From Volutella citrinella (Eukaryota > Ascomycota > Sordariomycetes > Hypocreales > Nectriaceae): a stretch of 64,000 bases of DNA. The position numbers and the translations under genes are program-made. The notes under the pieces were generated by a model that was not told the DNA's origin, did no database searches, and saw nothing but the letters and a program-made list of their open reading frames with translations. The stretch spans positions 2,046,001 through 2,110,000 of the forward strand of contig JAWZSP010000002.1 of assembly GCA_034401135.1 (NCBI GenBank). Reading direction: 5' to 3'. Below, one piece after another: positions 1-12,900 of this stretch. Position 1 is the first letter of the stretch, and each line of letters opens with the position of its first letter.

Positions 1-1416
1 AAACCACGCTCGTGGGGGTTGTAGGCCCCTGAGCGACGGAACAGCGACTGGGCAAGACGTGTTCGGTGATTTTCCTCTTGACTCGAGCTCATCATGCCCA
101 TCTGGCCCCGGAACATCTGAAGATCGTCCCACCACTGCTCATACTTGAGGGTTTCGTTCACGACTATTTCCCAATCAATATCATGACTTTCCCCGTGGAT
201 GACAAGGTCGTAGGTATTCAAGTCTCCCGAATCCAGCCACAAGACCCCAACCTCGGCATCTATGCCGAGTTGCTCCAAGAGGCCCTGAAGCCGAGCCCGT
301 TGCTCGGCCACTTCATGCTCATATTCCACAAACACCATGACGCGCAGCGAATAGCCGCAACCCCAGGCTCGGGCACTATGAAGAATATGGCCCAGATGCA
401 ATGTTAACGTATCTTGGCAATTTTAGTATACTGGTCGGTCTGGGAACTCGGCCTGCCCACTCACATGTGTCAAAATTCGAGGCCAAGAGGTTTCCTCCCC
501 TGGACGCGACCTCTGCGGACATCTGAATCGGCCATACGTCTATAAATTTCTTGACTCTGGTATTTGATGTCTCCAATTCATGAAAACCATATCCGACGGC
601 AACGTTGATGCGACAATTCAACGCCAGATCTTCCAAAATGGTCATATACTGGGCTGGAGACATCAATTCCTCGGTACGAATGGCGTAGGGTGGAGCGGAT
701 CCCGCCATCGGACCAGTGCCTCCCAAATTCCGGAGATATTGTCCATTGGGCTTGGGGGGGCGACGCATTTGTTCTGTTGGAGATATCGGGATATCCGGTA
801 TTCGCAGTTTGAAACTGGATTTGCGCAGTTCTTCCATGTTATAGAAGCCGAGAATAGCGATATTGGGTCGTGTGGCTCCCACACCAGCCGATAGGATCAG
901 GTTGCGAATGCCCCAATTAATGTTTGGAGCCATTGTGAGTTGAACCGAAGCTTTTATTCGAGCAAGCCCTGAAACGTGGCTCGCCCAAGCATGTTGCTGG
1001 ATCCTTGCTCCATGAACGCCAGAACCCAAACCGTCAGTTATAATGACATGCCCAAGGATGTAGAGGGAGCCACGCTTCAACAAAGAATTGCAAAACTCTA
1101 TCAGTTTTGGTTGACGACGGGGGTTGTTCACCAGCAGGACAACATGCGGGAAAAACTGCTGCTTCGGCCGCCACCGCAGCAAGTGCCTTCTCACCTGGGG
1201 GTAGATGAGTGTTTTGGAAATAAGCATCAGACAGCAAAGGCACACCAGGCTGTAAATCGAAACGACAATGTAAGTCATGAGGTAGGGGGTGTAAACGCCG
1301 AACATGACACCCGGGTTGTCATATCTTAGCTCAGAAATCGAGCCTGAATGACAACCGTGGTCGCCCCAAGCTTCACGACAGCCTGATTGAGTGCCAACAA
1401 ACCCGTGGTCTCTCAT
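1..1416 (-). CDS. Vhc1/SLC12-type cation-chloride cotransporter, C-terminal part only (partial, N-terminally truncated)
   Basis: Exons 465-1416 and 1-412 (runs off the left edge) join across a 52-bp GTGAGT...CAAG intron (413-464) with the frame kept. The joined protein reads as the soluble C-terminal domain of fungal Vhc1-like vacuolar cation-chloride cotransporters. Signature stretches are IYPQVRRHLLRW, VVLLVNNPRRQPKLIEFCNS, GIRNLILSAGVG, IAILGFYNMEELR and, after the intron, SLRVMVFVEYEHEV. Only one hydrophobic segment (about residues 40-65) precedes them. The other transmembrane helices expected of the family are absent, and none of the minus-strand frames between 1417 and 3700 looks like them. 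An ATG at 1416 opens the frame; the ATG at 1305 directly precedes the hydrophobic segment and may be the real start. There are no stops or frameshifts in about 450 codons, so it is either a recent fragment or an expressed stand-alone domain. Identity of the domain is confident; gene status is not. Confidence 0.6.
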
Positions 1417-3814
1417 TGTGAATGCAATCGCACTTCACTCCGACCAGCCGTTGGGCAACATGGGCGACGGTTCCTTGCATGGATGGGTTATGGAGGGACG
1501 GAATTCGACGGTAGCGGTGGAATGGAGTAGTAGACAACGGCTTGGGATGGAAACAATGGTCTGATGAGGTCAGGTCATATAACAAGGACACCAGAATCCG
1601 GCATGCCCGTACTCGGTTGGCGACCTTGGCTTGTACAGGCAAGCAGATGGTCTCAGTTCGGTGAAGCCCTATCGACGTGACACTGGAACCAAACAGGGTA
1701 CGGCCATCGATGGATGGAGGTCCTCCGAGGGTACTATTATACCCCCCAGGCCACGAAGCCGCCCTGGCCGCCTCTTGCGCTGAGAACAACAAGCTGGCCG
1801 ACTAGGCCAATGAAGGCCTTTCGACACCACCACTTGTTGTGTAGATCGCCCCGATCTGGCCAACCAAGACCCTAGAGGATGCCGGATGAAGGCACAGGCA
1901 GGGCTTCGTAGGAATCCAGGGCGCACATCGCCCTGTTCTGGGGCATGCCTAGTGAGCTGAACCCCGCCAAAGGTGCTGCAGCGCGATAGTGGCCACCGGC
2001 TACCATGCAGGACCCCGCAGGGTCTTGGTCGTATAATTGGGCGCTATGGGGCCTGACGATGGGGAGCCTCTGCACTGATGCCGCAGGGTGTCTCGCGAAG
2101 CTGCAGCACAGCCTGTAGTGTGTGGTGAGGCTCCGCTCCGCTCCGCCCCTCATACCACTTATTGAGGCGATCCCTGCCGCTATGGCCCGGGCTCAGTGCC
2201 GAGCAGCCAGTTGATTCACAACATGGGGCACAGACGGAGCGGGGAGACCGTTGCTGAATGACGTCGTTCGCATGGTACTGCGCACAGGGTGTGTTGGGCC
2301 AAGTGACCTGTGACCCAGACTTTTCCATGTGATGCTGGGTCGGGACTGGTGTGTGCCAAGGACAGATAGATTGCTATACCGTCAGCCCGGGAAGCGTCCT
2401 GGCGGCTGGCTCCATGAACTCGGCCCAGCTCTCGAAAGGACATCTCAGAAGACGATGGCTCCAAAATCGGCCATGGCAGCCTGGATTTGTTGCCGATGTT
2501 TGTTGTTTATAAGGATGCCGCCATCAGTGCCAGGACGAAATATGTACTTCGCGCATTTATGCTGGGTACCATCCGGGTACAGTCAGCAGACAGAGACAGA
2601 CCCTGGTTCTATCGCCTGTCTCGTGTGAAGATCGCATTCTCCAGGCCAGGTGCCAGAGAGTGGAGGTCACCTGGCAGGACGAGACGTGCGCGCAGGGTAG
2701 GCACAATGGCCGGTATAATCCGGGGCCGGCAACACGACCAACGACGGTAGACTCGTGCGGCATCAAATTGGATCAGATGCTGTCTCTCGCTTTATCCACG
2801 TCTGCGATTGGTTTGAGAGCTATGGAATGAATCAGGTTGTAGGCCAACTGAACTGGAGAAGTTGTCGTCCAGAAAGTGAAATCTTGACCCAGTGCCACCA
2901 GTGTTGTAAACTCTGCAGGTGCAACCACCGGTCGCCGTTAGGTGCAGGCGCCACTGTTTCCGAAAACTGGAAGGCGGGTTGTGCAAACGATTTCATGTGC
3001 TCCTGCAGGCAACTAACAATACCACTTCAGTAGTCCTGTTAGTACTGTGAGAAGTTGTACTTGTATGGTATCGACCGCAATCGTGGGAAAGCGCATGCCC
3101 GCACAATCAGCTGTCGGCTGAGGCGCTCACGGCTTGAATCGGTTGATAACCCTGAGCATGCTCAATGGACAAGGCACTTTCCCAAATTTGCATGGCCCAG
3201 ACACTGGCGACCAGGTCACAGTGCAAAGTGTGGGCACGCTGGGCACGCTGAATGGGCACCTCACCCACAACCCCAGCCTCCCGTGCTCTGAATCATGCCC
3301 TGGCCTCCACTGCTGCTAGCCGCCCACGAGCCACGAGGGTCGCAACTACCCGCACTGGCCGCCACAGAGTGAGGGGTACCTCCTGCGCCGCCCAGGCACC
3401 AATGGCCACCGGAGTACTCATGGCTTCCGGGGCCCTGTTCAAGCCCCAATGCCGTGGTGCTAGTACGTCACCAGACCGCCCACCACTCGCCCACCACAGA
3501 AGCTCCACGGCCAAGCCCCGTCGGCGGTGCTGCACTATCTCCCATCCCTCCCATCCAATCTCCATCCTCCAACCACAGCTTCCACCACGCCTCAATTGGC
3601 CGTCATCTGAGCCTTTCCCCGACACCTCCGTCTCTCGGCGTCATCGGCACTCTTTTCCATCATCCTTCCGCATCCTCCATCCTCGCAGTTGGCATCGCCC
3701 GTCCTCGCCCACTCCCGGCGTGAGTCAACTAGGCCCAAGCCCTAGTGTTTGACAAGCTCCAACCGCGCGACAAGCTATGCGATAAGGCCGCCTCGGCCCT
3801 CGACAGATCTCAAT
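1417..3814. other. intergenic, divergent upstream region
   Basis: This lies between the truncated cotransporter (minus) and the amino acid transporter (plus). Six-frame reading shows only short, compositionally random frames with no recognisable domain. The segment 3450-3740 is C/T-rich, as is common in fungal promoters and leaders just upstream of a start codon. A short direct repeat (GGGCACGCT twice) sits near 3232-3250. I see no transposon ends or RNA gene. Confidence 0.6.
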
Positions 3815-6151
3815 ATGGCTTCACCCTCGAGGAATCCCTTCGACCAATCTTTATTGTCGACGTCGCCTTCATCCGGCCAGCCTCGGTCGTATTCCACCTC
3901 GGCTCCCCGAGCCGACTTGACGGCGCGTCTCGCCTCGCCCATCCCGTCCCAACGCGGTGCCTCTCCTGCTCGCGGTGCCTCCCCAGCTCCCCCCATCTCT
4001 GGGGATAATGCGGATGAGTTTACGCCTCTGCTTTCAGCACCTGGTGTGAGCGCACAGGGCCCAGGTGTCTCTGCACTTGCCGCGGCTTTGTCCAACTCAT
4101 TAGGACAGTCGCCACCCCGGCATGGGACCCCTCCCGTACGCACCCAGTCTCCAGCTGCAGGCGGTCGTGGCTCTGTCCCACCGACCAACTTTGGTTCCTT
4201 CGATTCAAGAACGCGCGGCGCTCTCGGCACAAGTGCTCCCTACGAGGACCCCGAGATCGTGAAGCGCCACCTGGTCCTGCCAAGCGACAACGACGTAAGC
4301 GCCTCGGAAGAGTCATCAGTTCAAGGGACAGTCAAGGGAAAGCAGGCTGTTGAACCGACCCCTACGGGACTGGGCGAAGATGAATTCTCGAGCCTGCGGC
4401 TTCAGGGCGGCGATGTGACGCGAGGCATCTACAAATGGACGGAGCAGGCCGAGGCGAGAGCCAAGAACCAGCGAAGCAAAAGTTTTGACCTCGGCCGGCC
4501 GGAGCCCGATTCCGAAGTTCTCGATATCAATTCAATCAAGGTTCCTGGTGGATTCCGAAGAAACCACCTCCGACGGAACGCACGCAGTCCGAATGGCTTG
4601 GGTGGCGACGTTGAAGATGGAGAGGGCTCTCCCCAGACAAGCGACCAGCGGCTCTTTACCTCAAGCTTCCTCGAATTCCTCACCATTTACGGCCACTTTG
4701 CCGGTGAGGAACTGGAAGAGGATGACGAAGATCTGGGTCCTGATGAGTACTTCTCGTCGGGCGAAGACACCGAATCCGAGGATGAACGGGAGCCGATGGA
4801 GGACAGTGCCCTGCTGACGCCGTCCCGCCGAAGACGCAAGAGAAAGGTCCGAGGTGGCAGTGGCAAGAACAGCCCCATGAGTGCTGCCCTGCTTCTTCTC
4901 AAGTCCTTTGTAGGAACTGGCGTTCTCTTCCTGCCCCGTGCCTATCTCAACGGCGGCATGCTCTTCAGCAACGTGGTGTTGGCTTTCGTTGCCGTATTGA
5001 GCTACTACTGCTTCGTGCTGCTCGTCACCACGCAGATCAAGGTCGGGGGTTCGTTTGGCGACCTGGGCGGTGCTCTCTACGGAAAGTATATGCGCAACAC
5101 CATTCTTGCCTCTATCGTCATCAGCCAGATTGGCTTCGTTGCCGCCTACACCGTGTTCACTGCGGAAAATCTCCAGGCGTTTGTGCGGGCTGTGTCTAAC
5201 TGCAAGGCCAACATCAGCGTCCCCTGGCTCATTCTCATCCAGATGCTCATCTTCCTGCCCTTCTCGCTGCTGCGAGACATTGAGAAGCTTGGATTCACTG
5301 CCTTGATCGCAGATGCTTTTATTCTCGTCGGTCTCGCCTACCTCTTTTACTATGATGTGTTGACTATTGCGACCGAGGGTCTGGCTGATATCATCATGTT
5401 CAACAAGAAGGACTGGACCCTCTTCATTGGAACAGCCATCTTCACCTTTGAGGGCATCGGTCTCATCATCCCCGTCCAGGAGTCGATGAGGCACCCGCAG
5501 AAGTTCCCCGGCGTCCTGCTGATCGTCATGATTATCATCACCGTGCTCTTCATCGTCATGGGTGCCATCTCGTATGCGGCCTATGGCTCGCACACGGAGA
5601 CGGTGGTGTTGCTCAACCTGCCGCAGGACAACAAAATGGTCAACGGGGTCCAGTTCCTCTACTCTTGTGCCATTCTTCTCTCCACGCCCTTGCAAATCTT
5701 CCCCGCCATCCGTATCGCCGAGACGGAGCTGTTTACGAGGAGTGGCAAATACAACCCCTACATCAAGTGGCAGAAGAACATCTTCCGGTTCTTCGTGGTG
5801 ATGCTGTGTGCGGCTATTGCTTGGGGCGGCGCGGACCACCTCGACAAGTTCGTGGCCCTGGTGGGCAACTTTGCCTGCATCCCGTTGGTGTACATTTACC
5901 CAGTGAGTTGAACCCCCCTCATCCCTCGAATGGAGAAGATGAAGCGGCTTTGTGTTTGCTAACCATAAATGCAGCCTATGCTACACTACCGCGCCGTTGC
6001 CCGCAACAAGTTCTGGAGGTACTCGGACATCGCCCTCTGCATCTTCGGTTTCGTTGCCATGGCATACACGACCAGCTTGACCGTGTTGAGCTGGGCAAAC
6101 TCGGAGCCCAAGGCCCCTGGCTACTGTGATACTCGGGGAGTGGGACTGTGA
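3815..6151 (+). CDS. vacuolar amino acid transporter, Avt3/Avt4 type (Aa_trans family)
   Basis: Two exons, 3815-5902 and 5975-6151, around a 72-bp GTGAGT...CTAACC...GCAG intron, encode 754 aa. The start is the ATG at 3815 in the context CTCAATATGG; the frame is open upstream but has no earlier ATG. The first ~370 residues are hydrophilic, rich in Ser/Pro and then acidic (DEDEREPMED), and end in the basic run SRRRRKRKVRG. The transporter core follows, opening with SAALLLLKSFVGTGVLFLPRAY and including FEGIGLIIPVQESM. It has about 11 hydrophobic segments, the last encoded by exon 2. A long N-terminal tail before an Aa_trans core is the architecture of yeast Avt3 and Avt4, which export neutral amino acids from the vacuole. 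The exact substrate is not readable from sequence. Confidence 0.9.
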
Positions 6152-6646
6152 GGAAGGATACGACTGTAGGAGCTGTTGTGGGCGCGTGTTGGCTCGTTGG
6201 TTATCGGAATGAGGGGGCGGGGGTTGTTGCTGGTTGATGCGTAGTGATGGATGCAGCATTTCCTTTCGTCCCTGCATAGCCAATTGTCGATTTTTTTTAG
6301 AGTAGCATTGGACCATATAGGACTATAGGAGACATCTCGCATAGTAGAATACGGCGCATATCTAAATTGGGCGTGTCCTGTTTTCAATACGCGATGGCTG
6401 ATTCGGAGACGACGATGCCCCAATGCTCGATGCGACTGGTGCAACCCCTGGCAGTGCGTCCGATCTAAAATCGGGAAGTGGGGCCAATCCTTCGTCATCG
6501 CCATCAAGTCCCGGCCCGGCAAATTCAACAGTCCGGCCGCATATCGATTCGCCGCTGGCCGCCGGTAGAGGTCGACCAGTTCTCGAGTTGCACACCGCAA
6601 CGTCCATGGCCGCACTCACCGCTCTCACACTCACCCATCTGCGGCC
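6152..6646. other. intergenic between tandem plus-strand genes
   Basis: This holds the 3' region of the transporter (with a T-run near 6291) and the promoter and leader of the Aim32-like gene. Frames here are not protein-like. Confidence 0.6.
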
Positions 6647-7883
6647 ATGCCTCGTCCCGTGAAAGCACAGCGCCTGGCGCATCGATGCCTGCGTCTCGCG
6701 GCTCGCAGCTCTGCCAGCGGCATCGGCAACGGCTCGAGGGCAGCTGCTCCCTTGCCATTGTGGCCTCCCCATGCCCGGGAACCCAAGGCTTCCTACGCGA
6801 CTCGAGCGGCGCCGAGAAGACCTCCGCCCCCGCCGCCGTTTGCAACCGTCGATACGTGTCCGGAGCCGACGTGCGGATGCGCCGCGATGCCGACGATCCC
6901 CGCAGACCTGCCGCTGGACCGCGAGGGGCCCATGAAGGGGGCCATTGCGAACTACATGGAGCAGGTGCTTGCCTGCACCGGCAAGGAGGACTGGCCGTCG
7001 AGGATCGAAGAGGACAACAGTGGTGATAATCTGGCCGCGGACCTGAAGGAGCTGTTTGGCCGCGGCGGCGAGTACAGCGATGTGAGCCCCCCCCCCTCTC
7101 TGAATATCCCACCCCCGTCTTGGGGGGCGAGGCAGCAAAGAAACACTTCTGACAAGCCCTGCGCAGCCGTTCCACAACGTCTCGATCCTCAACTCGTCCT
7201 TCCCGAGCTCCATCCCGCCGCGGGCCGAAGTCGAGACGACGTCAGCCTACCTCCTCCCGAGCTTCAAATACGTCCCGTTCCTCCCCCGCGTCTCCTTCGA
7301 CGCCGTCCAGGCCCTCGCCAAGGGGTTCCTGCTACCCAAGAAGCTGCACCCGATGCACAACAACCTGTCGCCCGTCCACCGCGACCGCCTGACCCGCCAG
7401 GAGCTGTACCAGGGCCTCCTCCCCGGCGTCAGGGACGTAGACGACGTGCTGGTCCTGATATGCGGGCACGGCGGGCGCGACGCGCGGTGCGGCATCATGG
7501 CGCCAGTTTTGCGAGGCGAGTTCAAGGAGAAGCTGCAGTACGTGGGCGTGGACGTGCTCGAGGGCCCTGTGGAGGTCAATCCGGCAGACGACGACGTGCC
7601 GCAGATCGATGGGGCGTTGGGCAAGGCCAAGACGACGGCAAGGGTCGGGCTCATTAGCCACATTGGCGGCCATAAATTCGCCGGAAACGTCATCATCTAC
7701 CTGCCGCCCGGACTGAAGAAGGACGGCGAGGCGCATCCCCTGGCTGGGCACGGCATCTGGTACGGCAGGGTTGAGCCGCGCAATGTGGAGGGCATCGTCA
7801 ACGAGACGATCCTCAAGGGGATTGTCGTCAAAGACATGTTTCGAGGGGGCATTGATCCTCAGAGGAAGATGCTAAGGATATGA
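6647..7883 (+). CDS. AIM32: Aim32-like mitochondrial thioredoxin-like [2Fe-2S] protein
   Basis: Exons 6647-7081 and 7167-7883 (85-bp intron, donor GTGAGC, acceptor GCGCAG) give 383 aa. The first ~65 residues are rich in Arg, Ala and Pro and poor in acidic residues, as in a mitochondrial targeting peptide. CPEPTCGCAAMP (Cys 71, 76, 78) follows, then the sucrase/ferredoxin-like fold. The cluster signature of this family, C-x8-C followed by H-x-G-G-H, is present as C244-GHGGRDAR-C253 and H310-IGG-H314, a 56-residue gap. In the family this binds a bis-histidinyl [2Fe-2S] cluster, and yeast Aim32 acts in mitochondrial redox quality control. Joining across the intron gives the family-typical GRGGEYSDPFHNVSILNSSF. 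The ATG at 6647 is the first in frame (context GCGGCCATGC). Confidence 0.88.
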
Positions 7884-8369
7884 CCAAATGTTGGATACCC
7901 CGGAATGGATAAAGCAGCTGCTCATTGCATAGAGCAAAGAGGCGCTTAGAGATGTAGAGCCTTGTACACTAGAAGGCTTTGGTCTGGCCATGTACGAATA
8001 GGAACCTGGAAATGCCATGATTTAGACTACTTCATGATTCCATTGCCTGTTTGAATGTGGTTTTCCTGAGAACGAGTGTTGGATGTAAGTGGCAGAGCAG
8101 GCTCACGTGATATCGCGTCGCAAACCTCAACTCCAAAAATGCGCCAGCGAGAGCCAGTTTTTGATAGGCATCAATTGCATCAATCATTGCCGCCATTAAA
8201 ACGACTTAATTACTTTATTTTATTTTTCACCATTTTTATATTGCATTTCTCCCCCTTGTATTCGTCTTTTTAATTCTCACTTGAGAGTATGCATGGACTA
8301 GGACCCAACTGATATAGAGACCCCATCTGCGCCTTGACTGAGATCAGACCTCTCAGCCCCAACACAAAC
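7884..8369. other. intergenic, includes a T-rich promoter tract
   Basis: The segment 8195-8275 is strongly T-rich and lies about 100-175 bp before the next start codon, typical of a fungal core promoter. No coding potential is seen. Confidence 0.6.
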
Positions 8370-9683
8370 ATGGCTCCGAGAGAACGGCTCTTTCGAGCAT
8401 TTTCGTCTTCCTTGAACATTTGTAGAAGCGGCCGTCTGTCTTGCAGGCCCTCTCAGCCTCCCTACCCGTCAAGAAACGCCGCCAATTCCTGGACGACATG
8501 GCGATCCTACCAGAGCACCCGACGACCAGACTTCTCCGCCCCCAAGCAGGCCAGGGCTCTTCCCGTGGCGGCTGCCGTCGTCATCGCCCTCGGCGGTGCG
8601 GGATACTACCTCTTCGCTCCCGATGCGCGGCCAGAGACACTCAACGAGAAGATATTCGTGCCGTACTCGGTCACAGCCCGCGAGGCCATCTCGCCCACCT
8701 CCTTCGTCATCACCATCGCGCCAAACACCCCAAACCCCCAGCACCCGTATCTCACTGAGCCTGACGACCAGCCGGGCTCGACCCCTTCTCCGGGCCGCTG
8801 GCGCCACCCCCTGTGGTCAGTCGAGTTCAAGCAGCCAGAGGTCCAAATCTCCAGGCACTACACGCCGCTGCCCCCCCTCCAGGCCGAGGACCCTGCCGAC
8901 GGCGCCCTGCGGTTCTACATCCGCACGGTTGGCGACGGCGAAATGTCAAACTACCTCTGCCGGCGCCAGGTCGGCCAGGAGGTATGGCTGCGTGGCCCTC
9001 ACGCCGGCTTCGAGCTGATTGAGCGTCTCGGGGACTGCGATCGCGTCGTCTTCCTCGCGGGCGGGACCGGCGTAGTGCCAGGCATGCAGGCTGCCAAGTC
9101 TGTCCTTGAGGCTCGCCCCGACACGACCGTGGACTTGCTGTGGGCCGTTCGGAAGCGGGAGGAGATGCAGGCTGCACCCCCGCCGGCCAGGTCGTCCTGG
9201 AAGTTCTGGGAGGAGCCGAAGCCGTCCGTCATTGGGGCAGACGTCCAGAGCCCCAGTCCCGTGGCGCGGCGTCTCTCCGACTTGAAGGCTACATACGGGG
9301 ACCGCCTCAAGATCCAGGTGGCTGTCGACGAGGAAGGGACCCAGTTCCGCGGCGCAGACCTCAAAAACGCCCTCGTCTCTGCCACGGCTAACTCGACAGC
9401 TGGGGCCGACGGCTGCCGCTTTCACAATCAGAAGCTACACGAGCGAGCGTCCGAGTTTGCTTCGCCCGGCGGTTCCCCGTGCGCTTGTGTGCCAGGCGAT
9501 GGGGCCAGGCTGGGCAAGAACTTACTCGTTGTGTCTGGTCCCGACGGTTTCATCGATCATTTTGCTGGCCCCAAGGTGTGGTTGGGCGGCCTGCAGACCC
9601 AAGGACCAGTCGGGGGCGTGGCGGCACAATTACAACGGCAAGATCCACGGCTCTCCTCCGAATGGCTTGTCCTGAAGCTGTAA
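8370..9683 (+). CDS. CYC2: Cyc2-type mitochondrial FAD-dependent reductase (cytochrome c import/maturation factor)
   Basis: A single exon of 437 aa starts at the ATG at 8370 (context ACAAACATGGCT). The N-terminus is rich in Arg and Ser with few acidic residues and looks mitochondrial; one hydrophobic segment (VAAAVVIALGGAGYYLF, about residue 65) would anchor the protein in the inner membrane. The rest is a ferredoxin-reductase-type module. RHYTPLPP binds FAD, GGTGVVPGMQAAK binds the nicotinamide nucleotide, and GPDGFIDHFAGPK is the C-terminal signature. Fungal orthologues of yeast Cyc2 share this order and the tail ending in WLVLKL. In yeast Cyc2 supports haem attachment to apocytochrome c in the intermembrane space. 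It lies 486 bp behind AIM32 on the same strand and converges on NEO1. Confidence 0.85.
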   Translation: MAPRERLFRAFSSSLNICRSGRLSCRPSQPPYPSRNAANSWTTWRSYQSTRRPDFSAPKQARALPVAAAVVIALGGAGYYLFAPDARPETLNEKIFVPYSVTAREAISPTSFVITIAPNTPNPQHPYLTEPDDQPGSTPSPGRWRHPLWSVEFKQPEVQISRHYTPLPPLQAEDPADGALRFYIRTVGDGEMSNYLCRRQVGQEVWLRGPHAGFELIERLGDCDRVVFLAGGTGVVPGMQAAKSVLEARPDTTVDLLWAVRKREEMQAAPPPARSSWKFWEEPKPSVIGADVQSPSPVARRLSDLKATYGDRLKIQVAVDEEGTQFRGADLKNALVSATANSTAGADGCRFHNQKLHERASEFASPGGSPCACVPGDGARLGKNLLVVSGPDGFIDHFAGPKVWLGGLQTQGPVGGVAAQLQRQDPRLSSEWLVLKL

Positions 9684-9908
9684 ATTAGCACGATGAGGCA
9701 CATCATGAAATACACATGAATGGCGTCCAACGAAGCACACCTTGTAACAGTATACATCACGATAGAGCGGTTGCTTAGGGCAGGCACATAGAGTCAACAT
9801 CAACAGATAGAAACATGTCATTGTCAATGCTGGACCTATAATTCTTCACCCCCGAGAAATGCGCACATAATCCAACGCCGACCACAACGCCTTTCTGCAT
9901 TCGCGGCT

Positions 9909-12900
9909 CTAATGGCTCTGGACCTTCCTGTATGATGGCGGTTTCATCGTTCTCCTAATAATCTTTCCGGCATAGGGCGGGACCAGCGAGATTGCACCAA
10001 TCGCCAGGACGCGCCAGACGAAACCCCTAGGCAACGTGTTAGGATTGTACGAGACTGCCTGTGGCTAAGGGGACGGTCGACTTACCATGTAATGAGGAAT
10101 CCCAGGTCGTAGTAGTTTCCGAGGAATGGCAACGAGCCGACGTACATGAGGAAAGTTCCCACGATGCTGATGATCATTACTGGGTGCCACGTGGTGATCT
10201 CAATGGCCACCATGAGCAACTCGTTGAGGACCAAGACGGTGTAGCTGACAGACACCATTCTCTTCCCGTCGACTTCGGTGAGAATCTGTGACAGTCCTTG
10301 GATCATGCCGCCCTGGTAGATGGAAACAAACACCCAGACGAAAAAGGTACGATACGAGAGTGAGCGCCCCGAGGTCAGCTCCTTGTACAGTTCTGGGTAC
10401 AGATTCGCGAGATTCTCGTCGACATCCTTGTCAAGCACCAGAGAGAGCACGGGGGCTGCGGTGTAAACGGTGGCATAGCCAACGAGCAGCCAGTCCTGTT
10501 CAAAAGTTAGACGCTACATAGTCAATTAAGGCAAATCAACGAACCTTGTACAAGCCTTCGGGCTCAAATTTGATGGCAATGCTGTACATGGTCTGACAAA
10601 CGGCGATAATAAGGCCGCGGTGGATGACGAACTGGGCCAGCTTTGCACTGCGTTTGTAACTGTTGCGGCCGTGCCACACCAAGAGCTTGACGAGATGGAA
10701 GAACTGCTCAATGGAGAAATCGGCGGCCAGACTGGCTTGCCGACCCTCTTTGCCCACGATACCAACGCCCACATCGGCCGCTTGGATCATAGACACGTCG
10801 TTTCCTCCATCGCCGATGCAGCAAACTCGCTTCTTAGTATACTCGCGGATGAGCTTGGCCACCTCAGCCTTTTGGTTTGGAGAGCAGCGACAAGCCACCA
10901 CAGTCGGCAGCATCACGGCGATGGAGATGAAGTCGATCCGGAAGTGAGTCAGGAAGAGTGCCAGACTCTCGCCGTCAATCAGAAGACACGCGTCCGTTTT
11001 GCTGCGAAGGAAATCGAGATGCTCCTGCGCGCCGTCCTTCTTCTTCAACTTTGCAACAGTGTAAATATATTGGCCTCGAGCCACCAACTTGGAGCTGATG
11101 GCAACGCAACGAGCAGTTTCCACCTTGTCGCCAGTCAACATCCAAATTTTGATGCCGGCATTACGCAGCAGCTCGAGGGACGGCTTCACGTCCTGTTGCA
11201 GTTTGTCCTCGACGCCAGTCACGCCCAGAAGCTCCAGGTCGTTCTCCAAATAATGCGAGACGACTCGTTGCATGCCGGCATCACGACCACTGATTGACAA
11301 TGAAGCTTCCTGATACGTGGCAGCGAACTCCTGATACTGCTGGTACGATAGCTTCTTGCGCCCAACAACGAGGGTACGCAGGCCCTCACGGGCCATGTTT
11401 GCCGTCTCCTCGTCCAACCAATCATTCGCCACCACAATGGAACCCATCACGGTGTCAGCGCCTTTCTGGAAGAACCAGATCTCTCCAGAAGAGAGGTCTG
11501 GGTTCTTGACTTGGATGTTTTCGTGGAAATGTACGATGATGCCCATTCGCTTGCCCTCTGATGTAAAAGGGAAGACTTCGAGGATTCGTACTCTCACGAC
11601 AGGCTTCCCCTTTTCAGCGTATTCGAGAACCATGCTCTTTCTGTCGCGATGCACCAACCTCAGGCCCACAGACTCGGTCCATTTGACAATAGCAATCTCG
11701 TCAGGGGACGAGGCTTGGTACGAAGTCACTTCCTTGCCATCTTCGACGTCAACTGTGGGCGTGACGTTGTGGCAGAGCGCTAGCGCCAGCACAACGTCGC
11801 GGACTCGCGTTCCAATTTCCCTTCGTGTTCTCGTGGTTCCGACACTGGCGGCGTTGGTTGATGACGGTGTGATGAGCATGTTTTGTGATTTTTGATCCGT
11901 CGAAGGCGGGATGTAGAATCCTTGACGGACATACGAGGTGACTTCGTCCATTGCTTCGTTTGCATACGAAACTGTTCCCACATGTATCTTCTTCATTTCC
12001 ATCTCATTTTGAGTCAATGTGCCCGTCTTATCGCTGAGAAGGTATTCAATGCGTCCCAGGTCCTCGGGGATGGTGCTCGTTCGGACCACGGCGCCTGGCA
12101 TTCCAGGGTCTCGTTGAATGAACCATGAAAACGCACTCTTGCCCATGTCGAGGTTGACTCGCAAGCTAATGGGAACAATGGTGGAGAAGAGAACCAGGAA
12201 TCGCATAATCTTGACGTACCACACGTTGCCCTCTGTGTTCTCGAAGCCCTCCAGTGCGACGAGAATGATTGACAGTGCCAGAGTCAGGAAGCAAAGGATT
12301 TTCGTCAACGAGTTGATTTCATATTCGAGCAGGCCTGTTTTTGAGCGAGAAGGAGACGTTGAAAGAGCCGATCTTGTTTGGGGGCCTGTGTACATGATAA
12401 CGGCGAGTGTCGTGGCTTGGGAGGCGATCACAGTATTCGCCCAGGCAGTATTGTCGATCGACAGAGCAGCCGAGTGTGCAGGATCTGAGCTCTTTTGCAT
12501 GGCGGCATGATGCGAGAGTGCCTCTGTCCGTGATGGAAGCAGCTCAACGGTGCCTAAGAACTCGTTGACCTTTTTATCTGGCTTTCCTCCAGTCACGCGA
12601 AGGCGAACAAACTCCTCCGTCGGTAGGTTCTGTGTGAGGGGGCAAGCAAGTCGGAGCTTCCAGTCGGTTTCACCATCAAGTTGATCAGTTCGAATGAATG
12701 TTTCGCCCGACGCGCCCCCAGTCTCTTGGTCGTCTGTTGCTTGGGCTGCGGGTTGCTTTCCCTTGGCAGAAGAGTCTGCTCCATCATCAAGATCCAACAG
12801 TTCCTCCTCCGGGAGAGCCTCATTCGCTGAGGGCTCCGAGTGATGCCCCTCGACAGAACAGCATTTCAAAATGACAACGTCTGCAGGAACCCGCTGGCCC

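Noticed and set aside
4661..5839. A 392-codon frame antisense to the amino acid transporter
   Set aside because: It mirrors a GC-rich coding exon, has low-complexity E/D/H content and no domain; it is a shadow of the plus-strand gene.
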